From positions 1-33,960 of the forward strand of contig JAFXGX010000002.1 in the NCBI GenBank assembly GCA_017536695.1: DNA of 33,960 bases. Direction: 5' to 3'. The notes beneath the pieces were generated by a model that was not told the DNA's origin, searched no databases, and saw nothing but the letters and a program-made list of their open reading frames with translations. How positions within the stretch are numbered: the stretch's first letter is position 1; each line of letters starts with the position of its first letter. Source of the DNA: Bacteroidaceae bacterium. GTDB taxonomy: Bacteria; Bacteroidota; Bacteroidia; Bacteroidales; Bacteroidaceae. The position numbers were made by a program, and so were the translations under genes. Positions 26,182 to 31,942 of this stretch are shown one piece after another.

Positions 26182-26579
26182 AAGCTTGTGCAAACGAGCG
26201 CAATGCAAGCGTGCTTGCAATTGCACCGCGAGTGCAGCCAAGGTTCAAGCCCACACAGTGAGGTTAAAGCTTGTGCAAACGAGCGCAATGCAAGCGTTCT
26301 TGCAATTGCACAGCGAGTGCAGCCAAGGTTCAAGCCCACGCAGTGAGGTTAAAGCTTGTGCAAACGAGCGCAATGCAAGCGTGCTTGCAATTGCACAGCG
26401 AGTGCAGCCAAGGTTCAAGCCCACACAGTGAGGTTAAAGCTTGTGCAAACGAGCGCAATGCAAGCGTTCTTGCAATTGCACAGCGAGTGCTGCCAAGGTT
26501 CAAGCCCACGCAGTAAGGTTAAAGCTTGTGCAAACGAGCGCAATGCAAGCGTGCTTGCAATTGCACAGCGAGTGCAGCC
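26181..26579 (+). repeat. Tandem array of an 85-bp unit, 4.7 copies
   Basis: Units start at 26181, 26266, 26351, 26436 and 26521, each with AAAGCTTGTGCAAACGAGCG; the fifth stops after about 59 bases. Units 1, 3 and 5 read GCAAGCGTGCTTGC where units 2 and 4 read GCAAGCGTTCTTGC. Units 1 and 3 read CCCACACAG, units 2 and 4 CCCACGCAG, so the pattern is A-B-A-B-A with a 170-bp higher period. In A units TGCAAGC-GT-GCTTGCA is a perfect hairpin, and TGTGCAA/TTGCACA forms an outer stem in most units. Since 85 is not a multiple of three, the apparent ORFs are repeat artefacts. The array lies between the SUI1-family gene and pyrE. Confidence 0.9.
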
Positions 26580-26601
26580 GAAAACTCAACCGCCACATAC
26601 T

Positions 26602-26630
26602 TGTCATATCGAGCGTATGCGAGATATCTC
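26602..26630 (+). repeat. Copy of the TGTCATWTCGA dispersed element
   Basis: TGTCATATCGAGCG, then TATGC and GAGATATCTC, matches the reverse complement of 645-673 at about 26 of 29 positions. It stands between the 85-bp array and the pyrE promoter region. Confidence 0.55.
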
Positions 26631-26703
26631 AATCATCGGTTGAGAAAGTAAAGATACAAACCTGTTTTTCGCATAAAATCAAATAACTTCCGATTGGTTT
26701 TAT

Positions 26704-26711
26704 TATCTTCG
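26704..26711 (+). promoter_or_regulatory. Possible -7 box of the pyrE-argH operon
   Basis: TATCTTCG matches the TAnnTTCG form used at two other promoters here and lies 38 bases before the pyrE start. No TTTG is found 19-20 bases upstream, so the assignment rests on the -7 box alone. Confidence 0.4.
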
Positions 26712-26749
26712 CAGACAGAAATCTAACAAACCATTCAAATACAGATACT

Positions 26750-27394
26750 ATGGCAAACAAATCAGAATTGCTGCTTGCAGCAGAACTTCTCAAAATCAAG
26801 GCTGTCAAGCTGCAGCCGGAGCAGCCCTTCACATGGGCTTCAGGTTGGAAATCTCCATTCTATTGTGACAACCGCAAGACATTGTCATTCCCCGCTCTCC
26901 GCACACGCGTGAAGTTGGGTCTTGCGAACCTCATTCTCGAGGAGTTCCCCGAGGCTGACACTGTTGCCGGTGTAGCTACAGGCGCCATCGCACAGGGTGC
27001 TCTCGTCGCCGAGGAACTTGGCAAACCTTTCGTATACGTACGTCCAAAGGCAAAGGACCACGGACTCGGCAACCAGATTGAAGGCGACATACAGCCAGGT
27101 GCAAAGGTTGTTGTGGTAGAGGACCTTGTATCTACAGGCCTCAGCAGCCTCAAGGCCGTTGACGCATTACGCGCTGCAGGTGTAGAGGTTGTGGGCATGG
27201 TAGCTTCATTCACATATGGTTTCGGCGTTGCTACAGAGGCATTCGCAAACGCGGGCGTAAGACTTGTAACACTTACCAATTACGAGGCCGTGCTCGAGGC
27301 AGCCAAGGAGACAGGATATATTACCGAGGAGGTTATGCCTACACTCCAGGAGTGGCGCGCTAACCCATCGGAGTGGAGAAACGACCTCAAGTAA
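26750..27394 (+). CDS. pyrE: Orotate phosphoribosyltransferase
   Basis: PyrE joins orotate to PRPP, giving OMP in pyrimidine synthesis. The protein has 214 residues, the normal size. The PRPP-binding loop is VVVVEDLVSTG (120-130); the basic segment RPKAKDHG (98-105) supplies catalytic lysines. FTWASGWKSPFYCDNR at 28-42 is the N-terminal family motif. The gene starts a plus-strand unit with an SRPBCC protein and argH. Confidence 0.95.
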   Translation: MANKSELLLAAELLKIKAVKLQPEQPFTWASGWKSPFYCDNRKTLSFPALRTRVKLGLANLILEEFPEADTVAGVATGAIAQGALVAEELGKPFVYVRPKAKDHGLGNQIEGDIQPGAKVVVVEDLVSTGLSSLKAVDALRAAGVEVVGMVASFTYGFGVATEAFANAGVRLVTLTNYEAVLEAAKETGYITEEVMPTLQEWRANPSEWRNDLK

Positions 27395-27399
27395 CCATT

Positions 27400-27492
27400 A
27401 AAAGCGAAAAGCGGAAAACGGAAAGCGGAAAGCGGAATTTTACTACACAAATTCTCGGTTTTCAGTTCTCCGCTCTCACCTTCCAGTTTCAT
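27400..27492. repeat. Purine-rich short repeats with a pyrimidine-rich partner, between pyrE and the next gene
   Basis: From 27400 to about 27438 the plus strand is almost all purine, with GCGGAAA-type units repeated imperfectly about four times (AAAGCGGAAA, ACGGAAA, GCGGAAA). After a short gap, 27450-27492 is pyrimidine-rich (TCTCCGCTCTCACCTTCC). The two arms can pair imperfectly. It may be a dispersed intergenic element or a hairpin in the pyrE-argH transcript. Confidence 0.4.
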
Positions 27493-27508
27493 AACAGCAG
27501 AATAAAAT

Positions 27509-27919
27509 ATGAGTCAATACGAAAGCAGTGTAAAGTGCATCCCTTTCCCACAGGAGAGGGTCTACTCAAAGATTCAGGACCTGAAGAACCTTGAGGCACT
27601 GAAGGATAAACTCCCCGCCGACAAGGTCAAGGAGTTCTCATGCAGCAGCGATGATGTCACAGTGAACGTACCGCCACTCGGCAACGTTACCATCAGAGTC
27701 GTTGAGCGCGAAGCCCCCAAGTGCGTTAAGTTCGAGGCGGTAGGTTCGCCGTTCCCCACGAACATGTGGATTCAGGTCATCCCCGACGGCGAAGAGGCAT
27801 CAAAGCTCCGCGTAGTGGTAAAGACCGAGGTAAACTTCATGTTCCGCGCAATGGTCGAGAAACCTTTGAAGGATGGCATCGAGAAGATTGCCGAGGTGCT
27901 ATCAATGATACAGTACTGA
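27509..27919 (+). CDS. SRPBCC-fold protein of unknown ligand
   Basis: The protein has 136 residues. It opens YESSVKCIPFPQERVYSKIQ, continues with alternating strands (VTVNVPPLGNVTIRVVEREA, FEAVGSPFPTNMWIQVIPDG) and ends in a long helix, VEKPLKDGIEKIAEVLSMIQ. This is the START/SRPBCC (Bet v 1-like) helix-grip order: strand-helix-helix-strands-long helix. The fold binds hydrophobic ligands, but no specific function is known for this group. It stands 114 bases after pyrE and four before argH, so it is translated with argH. Confidence 0.8.
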   Translation: MSQYESSVKCIPFPQERVYSKIQDLKNLEALKDKLPADKVKEFSCSSDDVTVNVPPLGNVTIRVVEREAPKCVKFEAVGSPFPTNMWIQVIPDGEEASKLRVVVKTEVNFMFRAMVEKPLKDGIEKIAEVLSMIQY

Positions 27920-27923
27920 ACAG

Positions 27924-29264
27924 ATGGCAAAGAAACTTTGGGAGAAGAACACCGAGGTAAACCCTGAAATCGAACGCTTCACGGTAGGTCGGGACAGAGA
28001 GCTCGACCTGCTGTTGGCGCGTTACGACGTGTTGGGGTCGCTTGCCCACAGCACCATGCTCCAGAGCATAGGCATGCTCACCACCGATGAGATGAAGAGC
28101 CTCCACAATGAGCTGCGCAACATATACAGCACAATAGAGAAAGGCGACTTCATCATTGAGGAGGGCGTCGAAGACGTACACTCCCAGGTAGAGCTTATGC
28201 TTACCCGTACATTGGGTGACACGGGAAAGAAGATACACAGCGGACGTTCGCGCAACGACCAGGTGCTTGTGGACCTGAAGCTGTTCACACGTCACGAGCT
28301 GCAGTGCGTGTGCGAAGCCGTGAAAGAGCTTTTCGACTCACTTATCGCGCAGAGCGAGAGGCACAAGGACGTGCTCATGCCCGGGTACACCCATCTGCAG
28401 GTAGCCATGCCCTCCTCGTTCGGTCTGTGGTTCGGTGCATATGCCGAGAGCCTTGCCGATGACATGCTCTTTCTGCAGGCCGCATACAGGATGTGTAACC
28501 GCAACCCGTTGGGGTCGGCAGCCGGCTACGGCTCATCGTTCCCCCTCAACAGGCAGATGACAACCGAGCTGCTCGGCTTCGACAGCATGAACTACAACGT
28601 GGTCTATGCACAGATGGGGCGCGGCAAGTGCGAGAAGAACATAGCATTCGCCCTTGCATCCGTCGCCGGCACACTCGCCAAGCTCGCGTTCGACGCATGC
28701 ATGTTCAACTCCCAGAATTTCGGCTTTGTAAGACTGCCCGCCGAGTGCACCACCGGAAGCAGCATCATGCCACACAAGAAGAACCCCGATGTCTTCGAGC
28801 TGCTGCGTGCGAAGTGCAATCGCCTGCAGGCATTGCCGAATGACATTCTGCTCATAATGAACAACCTGCCTGTAGGCTACTTCCGCGACCTGCAGATTAT
28901 CAAGGAGCTGTTCCTGCCCGCATTCGAATCGCTGAAGGAGTGCATTGCCATGGCAACGTATATTGTACAGCGCATCGAGGTTAACAAGGATATCCTTGCC
29001 GACAGCCGTTACGATGCAATGTTCAGCGTCGAGGAGGTCAACCGCCTTGCCACAGAGGGGATGCCGTTCCGCGATGCATACAGGAAGGTAGGCCTTGACA
29101 TCGAGGCCGGGAGCTTCACCCCCTGCAAGGAGATAAGGCACACTCACGAAGGCAGCATAGGCAACCTATGCAACAGGGAAATATGCGCACTCATGGAGAG
29201 CACATACTCGGGCATGGATTTCGGGAAAGCGAACAGAGCCGAGAAGGCACTCATCGGTAGATAA
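27924..29264 (+). CDS. argH: Argininosuccinate lyase
   Basis: ArgH cleaves argininosuccinate to arginine and fumarate, the last step of arginine synthesis. The protein has 446 residues. The superfamily signature GSSIMPHKKNPDVFELLRAK starts at about residue 278 and holds the catalytic serine loop. HSGRSRNDQVLVDLKLFTRH and PGYTHLQVAMPSSFG are the other two conserved regions. The start is ATG 27924, four bases after the SRPBCC gene. A strong intrinsic terminator follows at 29289-29333. Antisense reading frames are shadows of the codon bias. Confidence 0.95.
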   Translation: MAKKLWEKNTEVNPEIERFTVGRDRELDLLLARYDVLGSLAHSTMLQSIGMLTTDEMKSLHNELRNIYSTIEKGDFIIEEGVEDVHSQVELMLTRTLGDTGKKIHSGRSRNDQVLVDLKLFTRHELQCVCEAVKELFDSLIAQSERHKDVLMPGYTHLQVAMPSSFGLWFGAYAESLADDMLFLQAAYRMCNRNPLGSAAGYGSSFPLNRQMTTELLGFDSMNYNVVYAQMGRGKCEKNIAFALASVAGTLAKLAFDACMFNSQNFGFVRLPAECTTGSSIMPHKKNPDVFELLRAKCNRLQALPNDILLIMNNLPVGYFRDLQIIKELFLPAFESLKECIAMATYIVQRIEVNKDILADSRYDAMFSVEEVNRLATEGMPFRDAYRKVGLDIEAGSFTPCKEIRHTHEGSIGNLCNREICALMESTYSGMDFGKANRAEKALIGR

Positions 29265-29288
29265 GCATTGACAATGCTAAATAAACAT

Positions 29289-29333
29289 AACGCGACGGAC
29301 AAGGGCAATAAAGCCAAAGCCGTTGCGTTTTTT
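29289..29333 (+). terminator. Intrinsic terminator after argH
   Basis: AACGCGACGG pairs with CCGTTGCGTT (one G-U pair), with a smaller GGC/GCC stem inside the loop, and is followed by TTTTTT (29328-29333, the last bases of the stem running into the T-run). A small extra hairpin GCATTG-A-CAATGC stands directly after the argH stop (29265-29277). Confidence 0.85.
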
Positions 29334-29347
29334 CAAAAAAGGAAACG

Positions 29348-29866
29348 ATGAAAAGAGCATTTTCCATACTTTTTCTGTTGACTGCATTCATACTCACTGG
29401 ATGCGAGAGCGAGAGTCCCTACTCGGGTTATCGGGTAAGCTTCATTTTCGACTCCACCATACACCCCTACAACCAGGCAAAGAGCCCGGGACAGTTCATT
29501 TGCATACGAAAGGGAGCCAACCTGGGACAATACAGGCTGACCGATGCACTCGGCAACGAGACAAGAGTGAACATTCCGCAGATACAGTTGCAGCAGAGCC
29601 CCTTCTATTATGGGCTTGGCGGACTGGTCATCGGCACTCCCATGGCAATGGACGGCAATCTGTGGGCGTTTGACTGGGCATGTCCCAACTGCGAGAAGGC
29701 AAGCAGCAGACTCATCATCGACAGAACACTGGGACATGGCATATGCCCCACATGCGGTGTCAAGTTCGACCTCAACAGCGGCGGGATAGCCATTGAAGGC
29801 AAATCGCGTCCTATGTGGATATATAGGATTTTCGGCCCTGACAACGCCCTTCTGATACAAAATTGA
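29348..29866 (+). CDS. Lipoprotein with paired CxxC motifs (zinc-ribbon or Rieske-like)
   Basis: The protein has 172 residues and a lipoprotein signal (MKRAFSILFLLTAFILTG, Cys 19). The second half contains WACPNCEK (C112, C115) and GICPTCGVKFDLNSGG (C133, C136), a four-cysteine arrangement fitting a zinc ribbon or a rubredoxin-type metal site. The 'CGVKFDLNSGG' run also recalls ring-hydroxylating ferredoxin (Rieske) proteins, but the usual CxH partners are replaced by CxxC. A metal-binding envelope protein is the best description; its partner is unknown. It starts 14 bases after the argH terminator. Confidence 0.7.
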   Translation: MKRAFSILFLLTAFILTGCESESPYSGYRVSFIFDSTIHPYNQAKSPGQFICIRKGANLGQYRLTDALGNETRVNIPQIQLQQSPFYYGLGGLVIGTPMAMDGNLWAFDWACPNCEKASSRLIIDRTLGHGICPTCGVKFDLNSGGIAIEGKSRPMWIYRIFGPDNALLIQN

Positions 29867-29898
29867 CAGACAAACAAGCAAATAAATTGCGACACAGT

Positions 29899-29929
29899 TT
29901 TGCAATCTCGCTCGTTTGTACTATCTTCG
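29899..29929 (+). promoter_or_regulatory. Promoter of tRNA-Leu
   Basis: TTTG at 29899-29902 and TATCTTCG at 29922-29929 are separated by 19 bases, the best-spaced promoter in this region. The mature tRNA begins 36 bases later. A perfect inverted repeat GCAATTG-TGCTGA-CAATTGC (29934-29953) lies in the tRNA leader. Confidence 0.7.
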
Positions 29930-29965
29930 CACCGCAATTGTGCTGACAATTGCAGACATAAGGTT

Positions 29966-30051
29966 GCTCGAATGGTGGAATCGGTAGACACGAAGGACTT
30001 AAAATCCTTTGGCATTTAAACGCCGTGCGGGTTCAAGTCCCGCTTCGAGTA
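29966..30051 (+). tRNA. tRNA-Leu, anticodon TAA
   Basis: The 86-base sequence folds with acceptor stem GCTCGAA/TTCGAGT (a G-U pair at the end) and discriminator A. The anticodon stem AAGGA/TCCTT has loop CTTAAAA, giving anticodon TAA at 30000-30002. The long variable arm (TGGCATTTAAACGCCG) is characteristic of class II tRNA-Leu. The T-arm is GCGGGTTCAAGTCCCGC. CCA is not encoded. It reads UUA codons. Confidence 0.93.
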
Positions 30052-30059
30052 CTTTCCTA

Positions 30060-30092
30060 GAGGGTGACCCAAAAGCAAAATGGGTCACCCTC
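30060..30092. terminator. Perfect 12-bp inverted repeat after tRNA-Leu, possible terminator
   Basis: GAGGGTGACCCA and TGGGTCACCCTC flank AAAGCAAAA. Outside it CCTA (30056-30059) and TAGG (30097-30100) can extend the stem. It lies eight bases beyond the tRNA end. There is no T-run, so it may be a processing hairpin or a Rho-independent end of weak type. Confidence 0.5.
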
Positions 30093-30107
30093 GTTGTAGG
30101 GAGGTCT

Positions 30108-30213
30108 GTCATTTCCTCGTTCTTTTATTTGCGACCCGCACGGAATGAATTTCATCTATGCAACGTGCGACCTAACGCTAATGAACTCGCTGATAACAAA
30201 ACCGTTTTGTTAT
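30108..30213 (+). repeat. Dispersed intergenic repeat, copy B (related to 500-608)
   Basis: Aligns by eye with 500-608 over its whole length. The right end, AACAAAACCGTTTTGTT, is a perfect 8-base inverted repeat around one base; in copy A the loop is two bases longer. The last bases cover the stop codon of the ATPase gene on the minus strand (30210-30212). Confidence 0.6.
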
Positions 30214-31484
30214 TCCAATAACCATTTCCAACACGGAATTACCTCGATTGTTCCATACTGGTCGGCAAAGGCGGTTTCCTCGTCAAAGGTGAGTATTACG
30301 CGACGGTTGCAGGGATAGACATTCGGTAACTTGGTTAAGGCGCCCACTTCACGTTCCTTTGTCTGCTCATCGTTCAAGGAGTAGGCAACTTGTATGGCCA
30401 ATTCTTCTTCAGGAACATAGAAATCGACTTCTATATTGGAGTTATAGAAATATACGCGCTCATTGTCCATATCGTGCCCGTATTTACGGAACAGGGATAG
30501 CGCTACTACATTTTCCAAAAGCGTCGTTTCTGCATTCTGTAATTGTAGCGACAGAAGCCCGTTGTCAATAAAATAATATTTGCACACACTCTCTTTCTCT
30601 GAAAATGCAGAAGCAATATTCCTAAGACGCAATAACAGCCAAGCATCCTCGGAGCAATTTACATAGGATGAAACGGTGGGCACGCTTATGCGACCGGCAA
30701 TACTTGAAAGTATCTTCGACAATCGATTGTATGATATCGGTTGCTTTACACTCTCAGCCAGCTTTTTGGTCATTAGTTGCAACTGTTTGAGGTTGGATAT
30801 GTTATTACGTTGCACAATGTCGCCAAGGTATATTTTTTGGTACACACTTGACAAATAATGCCTCTTTACAGGCAGATTAACCGATTCCGGCAATCCTCCC
30901 CACGTAATATATTCCTGATAGGCTCTCATAAACTGTGCCTTGGTCTCTGTTGCAGTTAATGCCTGTTCGTCATATGCCACATTTGTATGATTCAGGAATT
31001 CTTTGAAGCTCAGTGGATAAACTTCAACAGGCAAATATCTGCCACCCAATTCAGACATAATCTCGCGAGAGAGCATCTTTGCATTGCTTCCGGTAATAAA
31101 GACGCAGTATTTCTTATCGGCAAGGTTACGGGCAAATTTCTCCCATCCTTCAATGTTTTGTATCTCGTCGAGAAAGAGCATTGGGCGTTTCCCATACATT
31201 TCCTGATGACATTCAAGTATTAAGTTGAAGTCCTCTTTGGTAAACCCATCAAGTCTTGTGTCCTCAAAATCCAAATACAGCATATCTTCCCAGCCATACC
31301 CTGCATTGAGCATCATATGCATTTTTTGAAATAGGAGGAAAGATTTACCCGAGCGTCTTACCCCTACAAATACTTGCAAGGGAAAAGAATCCAGGTCAAA
31401 GTCGCGATAAAGGATATTGTATTTTTCAACATCCTTTTGATTGTCAAGCATCACCTGTTTTAATACACTTCTTGATATCGGCAT
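30210..31484 (-). CDS. AAA-family ATPase with DUF4143-type C-terminal domain
   Basis: From ATG 31484 the protein has 424 residues. Walker A is GVRRSGKS (41-48), Walker B MLFLDEIQN (102-110), and FITGSNAKML (129-138) is the sensor 1 region. EVYPLSFKEFL and, later, YYFIDNGLLSLQ and EVDFY are typical of DUF4143 proteins, whose C-terminal part resembles a decayed nuclease. Such genes are abundant and variable in gut Bacteroidales, and their cellular role is unresolved. It has its own promoter (31521-31552) and no operon partner. AT-rich composition compared with most of the window suggests accessory or recently acquired DNA. The reading frame is intact. Confidence 0.88.
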   Translation of the reverse strand: MPISRSVLKQVMLDNQKDVEKYNILYRDFDLDSFPLQVFVGVRRSGKSFLLFQKMHMMLNAGYGWEDMLYLDFEDTRLDGFTKEDFNLILECHQEMYGKRPMLFLDEIQNIEGWEKFARNLADKKYCVFITGSNAKMLSREIMSELGGRYLPVEVYPLSFKEFLNHTNVAYDEQALTATETKAQFMRAYQEYITWGGLPESVNLPVKRHYLSSVYQKIYLGDIVQRNNISNLKQLQLMTKKLAESVKQPISYNRLSKILSSIAGRISVPTVSSYVNCSEDAWLLLRLRNIASAFSEKESVCKYYFIDNGLLSLQLQNAETTLLENVVALSLFRKYGHDMDNERVYFYNSNIEVDFYVPEEELAIQVAYSLNDEQTKEREVGALTKLPNVYPCNRRVILTFDEETAFADQYGTIEVIPCWKWLLE

Positions 31485-31520
31485 ACTTATATCTATTAAA
31501 TGACATTTTATAAAACACCG

Positions 31521-31552
31521 CAAATATATAAACTATCACTTAACATGCCAAA
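31521..31552 (-). promoter_or_regulatory. Promoter of the DUF4143 ATPase gene
   Basis: On the minus strand TTTG (complement of 31549-31552) and TATATTTG (complement of 31521-31528) are 20 bases apart, an exact consensus match. The start codon at 31484 lies 36 bases beyond the -7 box. Confidence 0.7.
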
Positions 31553-31773
31553 ATAATTCTGCGTATTCTTTGATAATTGGAAATTTAATGTCTTGGGAGT
31601 AAATTGGTTTTGTTTCAAGAATTCTGTTTTTCTCCTCCGCTTACAACTCCTTCAAACCCTTATATGTGTAATAATCAACAACGTAACAGAAACAAAGCCA
31701 AACAAACACAAGAAATAGAGAAAAACAACACAGTATTAACAATAAAAACAGATTTAAAAATAAATCAGGTTCC

Positions 31774-31804
31774 CTTGTAAAAAAAACAAAAATTATTACA
31801 TTTG
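31774..31804 (+). promoter_or_regulatory. Promoter of the repeat-rich surface-protein gene
   Basis: TACATTTG at 31797-31804 matches TAnnTTTG exactly, and CTTG (31774-31777) lies 19 bases upstream with one mismatch to TTTG. Transcription near 31811 would give a leader of about 130 bases. Confidence 0.6.
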
Positions 31805-31857
31805 CACATTAGTACTCTATTGTATATTAATACAATAGCCACTAACCGATTAACAAA

Positions 31858-31892
31858 ATGCAACACAAAACAACGTTTTGCATTGCACCATG
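31858..31892 (+). promoter_or_regulatory. Imperfect hairpin in the leader of the surface-protein gene
   Basis: TGCAACACAAAAC and GTTTTGCATTGCA, separated by AAC, form an imperfect 13-base stem (two mismatches) midway in the predicted leader. It could influence mRNA stability or translation; no known riboswitch class is recognised. Confidence 0.35.
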
Positions 31893-31942
31893 ACACGCAT
31901 TTTATATTAATTAACTCTATTTATTAACCTAAACCAACTATT

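Larger units (their letters stand above)
31485..31942. other. AT-rich divergent intergenic region, two promoters, no gene
   Basis: No coding sequence is supported. It holds the ATPase promoter on the minus strand (31521-31552) and that of the surface-protein gene on the plus strand (31774-31804). The part between (31553-31773) is AT-rich with no clear structure or repeat. Confidence 0.55.

Noticed and set aside
26232-26260. tRNA-like T-arm (GGTTCAAGCCC) in each 85-bp unit
   Set aside because: Only this short motif resembles a tRNA; no acceptor or anticodon arms can be built around it.
25902-26339. 145-residue minus-strand frame over the SUI1-family gene and the array
   Set aside because: Its sequence derives from the antisense of a clear SUI1 domain and from the repeat units.
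26181-26579. CRISPR array
   Set aside because: The units are contiguous and nearly identical over their whole 85 bases; there are no variable spacers and no cas genes.
26186-26686. Four overlapping plus-strand reading frames of 81-95 residues starting MCKRAQCKR
   Set aside because: They start 85 bases apart and are products of the tandem repeat read in successive frames; they have no independent coding signal.
28533-29147. 204-residue minus-strand reading frame
   Set aside because: It is fully antisense to argH, which has clear catalytic motifs.
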